Of a DNA stretch of 20,253 bases, positions 6,712 through 13,348 are shown piece by piece (position 1 is the stretch's first letter; each line of letters begins with the position of its first letter). The position numbers and the translations under genes were made by a program. This stretch comes from Roseilinea sp034431495 (GTDB lineage: Bacteria > Chloroflexota > Anaerolineae > J036 > Brachytrichaceae): positions 1 through 20,253 of the forward strand of contig DAOUDB010000095.1 of NCBI GenBank assembly GCA_034431495.1, given 5' to 3'. The notes under the pieces were generated by a model that saw nothing but the letters and a program-made list of their open reading frames with translations, was not told where the DNA came from and ran no database searches.

Positions 6712-6767
6712 GTGGTGCATGGTGTGTATTGCGTGGTGCGTATTGCGTACTGGGTGTTGCGTGTGGG
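6712..6767 (+). repeat. Degenerate heptanucleotide array (GTRTTGC type), 8 units
   Basis: Starting 6 bp after the response-regulator stop, the sequence reads in sevens: GTGGTGC, ATGGTGT, GTATTGC, GTGGTGC, GTATTGC, GTACTGG, GTGTTGC, GTGTGGG. Spacing is exactly 7 nt throughout with substitutions but no indels. It is noncoding. Such short tandem heptamers recall the STRR elements of filamentous cyanobacteria, though the unit differs. Confidence 0.75.
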
Positions 6768-6812
6768 CGCCGGCGGGGTCCCGGGTGGGGAATGTTGCGA
6801 CATCTTAATCGG

Positions 6813-6833
6813 CGCGCAATCCCCGCGCAATCC
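6813..6833 (+). promoter_or_regulatory. Direct repeat with 11-bp period, candidate OmpR/PhoB-type operator
   Basis: CGCGCAATCC occurs at 6813-6822 and again at 6824-6833, an exact 10-bp repeat with an 11-bp period. This is the spacing used by PhoB-family winged-helix dimers. TACCAT at 6842-6847, 8 bp downstream, could be the -10; the repeat would then take the place of the -35, as in activator-dependent promoters. The predicted mRNA would begin about 50 nt before the PDZ gene. The regulator encoded just upstream is the obvious candidate to bind. Confidence 0.5.
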
Positions 6834-6906
6834 TAAGCCTCTACCATGTTTGGCGATCATGGCGTTAGATTGAGCCATGTTGACAGTGTGGAGGTCGAAA
6901 CAAGGT

Positions 6907-8136
6907 ATGAAAACGAAGCGAATCGCAGCGATTGCCCTTGCAAGTGCGGTGGCGCTGGCTCTGGCGATTGTCGGCATCGTTGTGTCTGGCGCGACTGTCG
7001 CGCAGGCAGCGGCGCCGGCGGCGGTGTTGAGTCAGCGTGATAGTAATGAGAAGGGCGTGTTGATTGTTCGTGTCGAGGCCGATGGCCCGGCGGCGCGGGC
7101 CGGCCTGCGCCGGGGTGACATCGTCGTTAAGTTGGCCGACACAGAAGTGAATTCGGTGTCGGATGTGGCAGCCTTCCTGGCTGATCGAAAGCCCGGCGAT
7201 GTAGTGAGTGTCTCAGTGCTGCGCGGTGATGAGACACGCGCCTTTCGCGTGACGTTGGGTGATCAGAATGGCGGGGCTTATCTGGGCGTGTCACTGGCTG
7301 CCGATGCCAGGGGTATTGACAAGACGCTGCCCGGCGCGCCGCGATTGGAAATCAAGCCTGGCGTTGAGGCGCGCAAGATTGTGACCGGCGTGCGGGTTGG
7401 CCCCGGCGCAATGATTGTCGAAGTGTTGACCGACACGCCGGCTGCCAAAGCCGGTCTGGTGGCCGGCGACGTGATTAGCGCCGTCAATGGCGTGACCGTC
7501 GATATGTCCAACACGCTGGCTGCGCTGATCGGTCAATACAAGCCGGGCGACCGCGTGACGCTGGAGGTGCTTGGGCAGAATCAGCAGCCCCGCACCGTGA
7601 CGGTCACACTGGGCGCGAATCCCGCTGATGCAAGCAAAGCGTATCTGGGTGTGCAATATACGTTCGCCGGGCCGATGTGGAGCCGGCGCATCCTGCCACC
7701 CATGCCGCGTCTACCGCGCGCGCCGGTGTCAACTGAGATTGTGGTGCGAAGTGTCGTGACCGGCAGCCCCGCAGCCGCCGCCGGCCTGAAGGTGGACGAC
7801 GTGATCCTCAGTCTGGACGGCGCCGGCATGGATGATCCTCGCGCGCTGGTGTATGCGATTGGCCAGAGCAAGCCGGGCGACACCATCACGCTCGAAGTGA
7901 ACCGTAGCAACGAGACGCTCAAGGTGTCTGTGACCCTGGGCGAACATCCCGACAAGAAGGGCGCGGCATATCTGGGCGTCTCGCTGGCTGCCCGGCCGCG
8001 CATTGCGCCGGCCGGCGAAGACGATCAGAGTGGCTGGACGTTGCCCGATGATCTTTTTAAGATGCTGCCCGGCTTGTTCGATAATCTGCCACAGTGGCCG
8101 GCCGAACAGCGACCGCCGCTTGGCGAGAGTTTGTAG
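6907..8136 (+). CDS. Secreted triple-PDZ protein without protease domain
   Basis: The 409-residue protein begins MKTKRIAAIALAS, an n-region plus hydrophobic helix (about 5-30) and a likely signal-peptidase site after AQA near residue 34; it may alternatively stay membrane-anchored. Three PDZ domains follow (about 50-118, 166-236, 275-345), each with the carboxylate-binding-loop helix pattern PAARAGLRRGDIV, PAAKAGLVAGDVI and PAAAAGLKVDDVI. Each domain is followed by the tag AYLGV, so the unit repeated is PDZ plus tag. There is no trypsin-like domain and no GNSGG motif, so it is not an HtrA protease. The start at 6907 was chosen because the signal peptide begins there and GGAGG precedes it; an upstream ATG at 6877 would add ten poorly fitting residues. 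Its position between regulator and kinase suggests a periplasmic or surface sensor accessory, which is an inference. Confidence 0.85.
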   Translation: MKTKRIAAIALASAVALALAIVGIVVSGATVAQAAAPAAVLSQRDSNEKGVLIVRVEADGPAARAGLRRGDIVVKLADTEVNSVSDVAAFLADRKPGDVVSVSVLRGDETRAFRVTLGDQNGGAYLGVSLAADARGIDKTLPGAPRLEIKPGVEARKIVTGVRVGPGAMIVEVLTDTPAAKAGLVAGDVISAVNGVTVDMSNTLAALIGQYKPGDRVTLEVLGQNQQPRTVTVTLGANPADASKAYLGVQYTFAGPMWSRRILPPMPRLPRAPVSTEIVVRSVVTGSPAAAAGLKVDDVILSLDGAGMDDPRALVYAIGQSKPGDTITLEVNRSNETLKVSVTLGEHPDKKGAAYLGVSLAARPRIAPAGEDDQSGWTLPDDLFKMLPGLFDNLPQWPAEQRPPLGESL

Positions 8137-8184
8137 GCCGTTCTCAAACAAGATAGTTGCATCCATGCTCTCCCCCTCAGGATG

Positions 8185-8210
8185 CCCTCTCCCCGCCAGT
8201 GGGGAGAGGG
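8185..8210 (+). repeat. Perfect 10-bp palindrome with 6-nt loop after the PDZ gene
   Basis: CCCTCTCCCC, loop GCCAGT, GGGGAGAGGG forms a very stable hairpin 48 bp after the PDZ stop codon. It is followed by CCGTTTCCC rather than a T-run. It may reduce read-through into the kinase gene, or be a copy of a dispersed palindromic element; this type of C/T-rich palindrome is common between genes in GC-rich bacteria. Confidence 0.6.
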
Positions 8211-8233
8211 CCGTTTCCCTGAAATGGAGCGCA

Positions 8234-8359
8234 GAACTCAGAACACAGATGGCAGATTCAGGGTGTGACGCTCATCGCTCAGCACTCATGACTCAGCACT
8301 CATGACTCGGCACTCATGACTCAGCACTCGCCACTCAGCACTCATCGCTCGACACTCAG
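8234..8359 (+). repeat. Heptanucleotide array (CACTCAK/GACTCAK type), about 18 units
   Basis: From 8269 to 8359 thirteen units follow in strict 7-nt steps: CGCTCAT, CGCTCAG, CACTCAT, GACTCAG, CACTCAT, GACTCGG and so on. Five more degenerate units (GAACTCA, GAACACA, GATGGCA, GATTCAG, GGTGTGA) extend it left to 8234. CACTCAT and GACTCAG alternate, giving a 14-bp superunit in the middle. The array ends 4 bp before the kinase ATG, so it forms the whole 5' untranslated context of that gene. Confidence 0.85.
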
Positions 8360-8363
8360 TCCT

Positions 8364-9959
8364 ATGGGTGTGCGATCGATTCGGTGGCGTCTGGTTGCCA
8401 GTTACATGCTGCTGACGGTGTTGGCCGTTGGACTGTTGGCTGCGCTGGCATTGTCGCTCATTCAACGGCACATCGAGCAGCAGGAGGTCAATTACCTGAC
8501 CGCGAATGCCCAGGCTGTCGCGCGGCAGGCCGCGGCATTGATGGGCACACGCGCCAACACCTATGCATTGCGCCAACTGGCGCACACGTCAGCATTTGCC
8601 GGCAACGTGCGTGTGCGGATTCTGGATGCCCGCGAACGTGTGCTGGCTGACTCGGGGCCGCACGATGCAGAGAACGACATGGTCTGGATCCTGCCACCTG
8701 ATCCAACCGGCGAAGTGCTGGCAGGCGATGGAAATCGCCCCATCGTGCTGTCGGTGCTGATGAACCGGGCGCAGCCAGTGGAATGGTCTTCGGTCGGCGA
8801 GTTGCCTGCCGGCGCCAGTTTCCTGATCGTTCGGCGAGTCGAAAACGCGTGGGGCAGCCGCTTCGTCATCGAGCTGTTGACGCGCGCGGAGTTGGAAAGG
8901 TTGAAGCCGGAACAGGGTGAGCAAACGCGGCGCTCCGATCTCGTCGTGCGCTTGCCGATCGGCGACAGCAGCCAGCTGGCCGGCTATGTGGAACTGAGTG
9001 AGCCGCCCGATTTTGGCAGTGAGGCGCTTGATACCACAGCGCAGGCGCTGCTATTCGCCGGGGCCGGCGCGACGCTTGTAGCCGGGCTGGCAGGTCTATT
9101 CATTGGGCGGAGCGTGACCTCCCCGCTCAAATCTCTTGCGGCCGCTGCCGACCGCATGAGCAAGGGTGACCTCAGCGCGCGCGCCGGCGTGACGACGCGC
9201 GACGAGATCGGCCAGCTCGGCGCGCAATTCGACCGCATGGCCGATCAGCTTCAGCGCAGCTTTGCCGAGCTGGAAGCAGAGCGCGACACGCTGCGACGTT
9301 TCGTGGCCGACGCATCCCACGAACTGCGCACGCCGATCACGGCGCTCAAGTCGTTCAACGAACTCATGCAAGGGCCGGCGGCCGAGGACGCCGTTGCGCG
9401 CGCGGAGTTCCTCGCTGAGAGCCAGCGGCAAATCGAGCGACTGGAGTGGATTACCAGTAATCTGCTGAATTTGTCGCGGCTCGATGCCGGCCTGGCGCAA
9501 CTGGAATGGGGCGATCACGATGCGCGCGAGATTGCCCAGGCGGTTGTGGCCGTGTTTAAGCCGGTTGCCGCCGAGAAGCGCGTGACGCTGAGCCTGAGCA
9601 CGCCGGGAGACCCACTCAAGGTGCGCTGCGACCGGGCGCGAGTCGAGATGGCGCTGAGCAACCTGATTGACAACGGGCTGAAGTTCACGCCAGAAGGCGG
9701 GCGTGTGGATGTCGCGCTGGAAGCCCGCGACGAAATGGCGGTGTTCGTCGTGCAGGACACAGGCCCCGGCATCGAGCCGGCGGACCTGCCTCGCATTTTC
9801 GATCGCTTTTATCGCAGCCGCGCCGCGCGCGGCGAAGGCAGCGGGCTGGGTCTGGCCATCGTGAAGAGCATCGCCCAGGCGCACGATGGCCGGGTGAGTG
9901 TGACAAGCGAGCCGGGCAGGGGCAGCCGGTTCGAACTCATCCTCAAGAAGGGGAATTGA
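8364..9959 (+). CDS. Membrane sensor histidine kinase
   Basis: The 531-residue protein has an N-terminal transmembrane helix (about 11-33), an extracytoplasmic sensor of about 195 residues with no recognised fold, a second helix (about 228-248), HAMP (about 246-300), HisKA with phospho-acceptor His319 in DASHELRTPITALKS, and a HATPase domain with N box LSNLIDNGLKFTPEGG, G1 DTGPGIE, F box IFDRFYRS and G2 GEGSGLGLAIVKS. It should autophosphorylate and pass phosphate to the regulator at 6008. A longer frame from 8316 would translate the heptamer array, so I take the next ATG; no ribosome-binding site precedes either. Regulator and kinase are separated by the PDZ gene and two repeat arrays, an unusual layout for a two-component pair. 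Confidence 0.93.
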   Translation: MGVRSIRWRLVASYMLLTVLAVGLLAALALSLIQRHIEQQEVNYLTANAQAVARQAAALMGTRANTYALRQLAHTSAFAGNVRVRILDARERVLADSGPHDAENDMVWILPPDPTGEVLAGDGNRPIVLSVLMNRAQPVEWSSVGELPAGASFLIVRRVENAWGSRFVIELLTRAELERLKPEQGEQTRRSDLVVRLPIGDSSQLAGYVELSEPPDFGSEALDTTAQALLFAGAGATLVAGLAGLFIGRSVTSPLKSLAAAADRMSKGDLSARAGVTTRDEIGQLGAQFDRMADQLQRSFAELEAERDTLRRFVADASHELRTPITALKSFNELMQGPAAEDAVARAEFLAESQRQIERLEWITSNLLNLSRLDAGLAQLEWGDHDAREIAQAVVAVFKPVAAEKRVTLSLSTPGDPLKVRCDRARVEMALSNLIDNGLKFTPEGGRVDVALEARDEMAVFVVQDTGPGIEPADLPRIFDRFYRSRAARGEGSGLGLAIVKSIAQAHDGRVSVTSEPGRGSRFELILKKGN

Positions 9960-10037
9960 ACCACAAAGAAGCGAAGGTCACGAAGAAAGCCAGTCGATGT
10001 CCCGGCCGCTTCGTGTGCTTCGTTTCTTCGTGGTTCA
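9957..10037. repeat. Long imperfect inverted repeat of GAAG-type heptamers at the convergent gene ends
   Basis: Left arm 9957-9985 (starting TGAACCACAAAGAAGCGAAG) and right arm 10009-10037 (ending TTTCTTCGTGGTTCA) are complementary at 25 of 29 positions, with a 23-nt loop. The arms consist of CACGAAG/GAAGAAA-like 7-mers, a sequence style seen between genes in many environmental bacteria. The left arm overlaps the kinase stop codon, and the right arm ends 17 bp before the stop of the convergent PhyH gene. It could act as a two-way terminator or mRNA 3' stabiliser, although there is no T-run. Confidence 0.75.
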
Positions 10038-10054
10038 TTCAACCGATCCATATC

Positions 10055-10882
10055 TCAGTTGTCTCTGGGATAAAGCACCGGATTCAGCGGTGTGGCGATG
10101 ACCTCGCCGATCTTCGCGCCCGGGAACCAGGTGTACCAGTTGATTTGCTGGTACGCGTTTTCCGGCGCTTTGAGGCGCATCTCTGCATCCATGTAGATGA
10201 TGCTCATGGCGGCGCGGGTCTCGCTGGTTTCGTTGCCGCGCGCATAGTGGAACGTGCCGCCCAGGTGAAAGCTGACTTCGCCGAGATCGTAGGGAGTCTC
10301 CACGAGGGGGAAGCCGTTTTCACGCATGGTGGCTTCGATGCGGGCCTGGGTTTCTGCGTCCCACCCCTGATCGTGCGTGTAGACGAAGCGATGGCTGCCG
10401 GCGGCGAATGCCAGCGGTCCCATGTCCAACGAGGTTTGCTGCAAGGGAATCCAGGCTGTGCATACCTTGTCGCCGGCCAGAGGCCAGTCGTAGCCGTCGG
10501 CGCGCCAGGGAGTCATACCGCCGCCCGGCTCTTTGTAGAAAGCCTGGTCGTGATACAGGCGCACGCTGGAAACGCCCAGCAGTTGCGCGGCGATGCCGGC
10601 CAACCGCTGGCTGAACACAAACTCTCGGATCGCGCCGCCCTGTTGCCAGAGGTTCATGATCTTCAGGAACGCTTTCTGGTAACTCGTGCGCTCGGCCATG
10701 GGCAGGTGCATGGTGTTCAACTCGAGCACCTTGCGCGAGATTTCCGGGCCGTAGAACTGGATCGCTTCCGGCGACAGAACGTTCTTCAGCTTGATAAAGC
10801 CATCGCGCCAGAAGGCTTCTTTGGCCTCTGCGCCGACCGAAAATGGTGTGTCGATGTCGTACTTGTGATTCGTGTCATTCAT
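10055..10882 (-). CDS. Phytanoyl-CoA dioxygenase (PhyH) family protein lacking the first iron ligand
   Basis: The 275-residue protein is PhyH-like throughout: LYHDQAFYKEPGGG (109-122), WIPLQQTSLDMGPLAFAAGSH, GEVSFHLGGTFHYARGN and SIIYMDAEMRL. The family oxidises carbon using Fe(II), 2-oxoglutarate and O2, with an H-x-D...H facial triad. Here the expected PWHxD reads TPWRADGYDW, so the first histidine is Arg127. Asp129, distal His212 and the probable 2-oxoglutarate arginine Arg223 remain. Normal iron chemistry is therefore doubtful. I chose the ATG at 10882 because the family N-terminus starts there; the longer frame to 11263 reads antisense into the transporter. TATAAT at 10971-10976 upstream could be a promoter, otherwise it is the last gene of the methyltransferase/transporter operon. 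Confidence 0.85.
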   Translation of the reverse strand: MNDTNHKYDIDTPFSVGAEAKEAFWRDGFIKLKNVLSPEAIQFYGPEISRKVLELNTMHLPMAERTSYQKAFLKIMNLWQQGGAIREFVFSQRLAGIAAQLLGVSSVRLYHDQAFYKEPGGGMTPWRADGYDWPLAGDKVCTAWIPLQQTSLDMGPLAFAAGSHRFVYTHDQGWDAETQARIEATMRENGFPLVETPYDLGEVSFHLGGTFHYARGNETSETRAAMSIIYMDAEMRLKAPENAYQQINWYTWFPGAKIGEVIATPLNPVLYPRDN

Positions 10883-10971
10883 GGTGATCGCCCGTGAAAT
10901 AGAGGATGCCAGACTCCGCGTGTGGCGCAGCCTGGCGCAACGCTCGTTCCGGGTCTGGTTACAGCCGGCGA

Positions 10972-12174
10972 TTATACCTGTTGCGCCGGCGTCAGCCTGC
11001 GCCGCGTCGAGTACCGTTCGAGCGCGATGAAGGCCGCGCTCGACAGGAGCATGCTCAACAGGATGGCCCACATCAGCACCTGGGGGCTGACGCGCTCGAA
11101 CAACTGCCCGATCACCCACGGCACGGACATGCCGCCGGCGCTCGACGCGGCGAAGAAGATGCTGTTGATGTTGCCGGTCATGGTCATGCGCGCGCCGGCC
11201 AGGGAGAGCATGGTCGGGAAGATGGAGGCCATCGACAGCCCCAGTCCGAACGCGCCGGCCCACAGCGCCGGCATCGAGTCTGGCAGCAACACCATGATCG
11301 CCGCGCTGGTGGCCGCGCCGGCCAGATCGACGGCCAGCAGTGTCCGCGCGCTAAATCGCATCGCGATCGGGATGGAGGCCAGCCGGCCCAGCGTCAGCGC
11401 GCCCCAGAAGATCGAATTGATGAGGGCGGCCGTCGTTTCATCGGCCAGCCCGCGCCGCGTGACGTAGGTGAAGATCCAGCCGGCGAATCCCACCTCGGCG
11501 CCTACATACAGGAAGAAGAACAGCGCAATCAGCGCCACCAGGCCGTATTGAACCCGCTCGCGCTCGCCATTGGCGGCGCGCGCCCGCAGGATGGGCGGGC
11601 TGGGCAGGCGCGCGATGTTGATTGCCACCGGCACAATGAGTAGGGCCAGCGCCCAGTATGCGCCGGCGATGCCGCCGCTCATCAGCACGATCTGCGCGAC
11701 CAGCAACGGCGACAGAAAAGCCCCGACGCCGAAGAAGAAGTGCAGGCCGTTCATGAAAGGGCCGATTTTCTCGCGGTGCACCCACACGATGAGCGTGTTG
11801 GTGCCCACATCAACGAACCCTTCGGCTGCGCCAACCAGGAACAGGATGGCCGCCAGCAGAACCACCAGCGGCATCAGCGGCACAGCGGCCAGCACGCCGG
11901 CCATGCCGATCAGACCGAAGGCCAGCAAGGGGTGGCCGCGAAACCGGTCGTACAGCCGGCCACTGAGCAACGAGCCAAGCAGATAGCCGAATGAGCGCGC
12001 CGTGAACAGAAAGCTGATCTCGCCCAGGCGGGTCTGCGTTTGCTCGGCCAGGCCGGGCAGGGTGGGACCAAGCGAGGCGGTGGTCAGGCCGAGCGCGATG
12101 AAGCCGGCGTAATATGCGAGCGTGGCGGCGATGGGCCGGCGGGCGCGCTCGCCAGGGGGTGTGGTTTTACTCAT
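10972..12174 (-). CDS. Major facilitator superfamily transporter
   Basis: The 400-residue protein has about twelve hydrophobic segments in two six-helix halves joined by a charged loop (RARAANGERERVQ, about residue 200). The loop after helix 2 contains GRLYDRFRG, the motif-A signature of MFS carriers. The second half contains FLYVGAEVGFAGWIFTY, a pattern seen in the FucP-like/sugar and YbjJ-type branch, which suggests a sugar or small organic solute, though substrate and direction cannot be told. The ATG at 12174 overlaps the end of the MetE-like gene by 8 bp, showing translational coupling. An alternative frame extending to 12621 overlaps that gene too far to be real. Confidence 0.88.
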   Translation of the reverse strand: MSKTTPPGERARRPIAATLAYYAGFIALGLTTASLGPTLPGLAEQTQTRLGEISFLFTARSFGYLLGSLLSGRLYDRFRGHPLLAFGLIGMAGVLAAVPLMPLVVLLAAILFLVGAAEGFVDVGTNTLIVWVHREKIGPFMNGLHFFFGVGAFLSPLLVAQIVLMSGGIAGAYWALALLIVPVAINIARLPSPPILRARAANGERERVQYGLVALIALFFFLYVGAEVGFAGWIFTYVTRRGLADETTAALINSIFWGALTLGRLASIPIAMRFSARTLLAVDLAGAATSAAIMVLLPDSMPALWAGAFGLGLSMASIFPTMLSLAGARMTMTGNINSIFFAASSAGGMSVPWVIGQLFERVSPQVLMWAILLSMLLSSAAFIALERYSTRRRLTPAQQV

Positions 12175-13186
12175 GCTGTGACGGCCTGCCCAGGTAAAGA
12201 TCACGTCCCTTGACCAGCGCAACCATCTTTCGATCGGCCACCGAGCGTGGCAGCATCCAGAATCCGCAATCGGGATGGACCCAGCGAATGCGCGACTCGC
12301 CCAGCACCCGCGCGGCGTGTTCGATGCGCCGGGCAACCAATTCTGGCGCCTCGACGACGTTATCTTTGATGTCGATGACGCCGATGCCGAGCGCAATGTC
12401 AGCGCGCAGGTCGCGGAAAACCTCCAACTCGTCGTAGCCTCGGCGCGCAAACTCCAACGCCAGATGATCGACCTCCAGCCGGTTGAGGAATGGCAACAGA
12501 TCGCGCCAGAAGCCCTTTTGGATTGACTGGCCGCCGTAGTTGCCGAAGCATAAGTGCACGGCGCGTTCGCCACGCGCGGCGCTGAGCACGCGGTTGATCG
12601 GCTCGTGCGCCCAGGTCGCATCTTCGGGATGGCCGGTCAGGTTGGCCTCGTCGATCTGCACGACCGGCGCATCGATGTCGGCCAGTTGCTGGCGCAGTAC
12701 ATCGGCGATGGCGTGGGCTAATGAGCGCAGGTCGTGGTAGTGCCGGTCCAGCAGTGTCTTGGCCAGCATATACGGCGAGGTGAGGGTGAACTTAAGGGGC
12801 CGGCTGGCGAGTGGACGGGCCAGCTCCCAGGCTGCTGGCAGATTGAGCGTGCCTTCGCCAATGCCTGCGTAAACGACGCCGGCCGGCTGCGCGCGGAACG
12901 ACATGCCGGGTTGAGCGCGAAACTCGGCCAGCTCGCTACGGCTCAGGCGCGCGCGCACACCATCCAATGGCCGGATGAAGTACTCGATCATGCCGTTCGT
13001 ATCGGGGTGGTTCACGTCGAAGCGTGATAGCTCGCCGTCGCTGATTACGTCCAGGCCGGCCAGCTCCTGCGTTTTGATGACTGTCAGCAACGCATCGCGC
13101 AGATTGGGTGTTGAAGGCATGGCCGCCAGCCATGACGGAACGGGGTAGCTGCCGAGCACGGTGGTCTTGATTGTGGGTTCGGGCAT
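12167..13186 (-). CDS. Cobalamin-independent methionine synthase-like methyltransferase (core MetE)
   Basis: At 339 residues this equals only the catalytic C-terminal half of MetE. The zinc ligands are all present: His211 and Cys213 in VHLCFGNYGG, Glu245 in LALEFARRG and Cys307 in HPDCGFW. LGSYPVP and the VISDGELSR block are also typical. Full-length MetE uses methyltetrahydrofolate and needs an N-terminal half, which is missing; short core-MetE proteins take methyl groups from other donors, such as methylcobalamin-bearing proteins, or transfer to other thiols. It heads a unit with an MFS carrier and a PhyH-family protein, which suggests metabolism of an imported methylated compound. TATAAT lies 8 nt before the ATG with no ribosome-binding site, so the mRNA may be leaderless. 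Confidence 0.88.
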   Translation of the reverse strand: MPEPTIKTTVLGSYPVPSWLAAMPSTPNLRDALLTVIKTQELAGLDVISDGELSRFDVNHPDTNGMIEYFIRPLDGVRARLSRSELAEFRAQPGMSFRAQPAGVVYAGIGEGTLNLPAAWELARPLASRPLKFTLTSPYMLAKTLLDRHYHDLRSLAHAIADVLRQQLADIDAPVVQIDEANLTGHPEDATWAHEPINRVLSAARGERAVHLCFGNYGGQSIQKGFWRDLLPFLNRLEVDHLALEFARRGYDELEVFRDLRADIALGIGVIDIKDNVVEAPELVARRIEHAARVLGESRIRWVHPDCGFWMLPRSVADRKMVALVKGRDLYLGRPSQHE

Positions 13187-13194
13187 GAGGAAGG

Positions 13195-13200
13195 ATTATA
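13195..13200 (-). promoter_or_regulatory. Consensus -10 of a probable leaderless promoter for the MetE-like gene
   Basis: TATAAT on the minus strand is separated from the ATG at 13186 by 8 nt (CCTTCCTC). The spacing equals that seen before the response regulator at 6008. No clear -35 is found. Confidence 0.55.
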
Positions 13201-13233
13201 CGGAACGGTAACTGCTTGCGCGGGAATGAGAGC

Positions 13234-13313
13234 CGAAGCCGGCCAGGTGGTGTCTATCCCAATAGATGTCGGACTTCTCCGAGAAGCCCGACATCCGAGT
13301 GCGGCCGGCTTCG
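13234..13313. repeat. Nested palindrome of 80 bp (outer arms plus inner hairpin)
   Basis: Outer arms CGAAGCCGGCC (13234-13244) and GGCCGGCTTCG (13303-13313) are perfect 11-bp inverted repeats. Inside them an independent hairpin runs from 13265 to 13295 (GATGTCGGACTTCTC against GAGAAGCCCGACATC), with a single A:C mismatch in a 15-bp stem. The element is noncoding, between the lipoprotein stop and the MetE-like promoter. It resembles a REP/MITE-like folded element more than a terminator, since no T-run follows on either strand. Confidence 0.75.
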
Positions 13314-13348
13314 ATTTGTCTCATTGCGCCAACATGCTCACAACCCGA

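Noticed and set aside
6879..6884. TTGACA as a -35 box
   Set aside because: It lies only 23 nt before the PDZ start codon and no -10 follows at normal spacing before it.
6877..8136. Earlier start for the PDZ protein at 6877
   Set aside because: It adds ten residues before an otherwise normal signal peptide, and the better-placed GGAGG precedes the ATG at 6907.
6907..8136. HtrA/DegP-type serine protease
   Set aside because: Three PDZ domains are present but there is no trypsin-like domain or GNSGG motif anywhere in the frame.
8234..8359. CRISPR array
   Set aside because: Units are 7 bp and contiguous with no spacers; there are no cas genes nearby.
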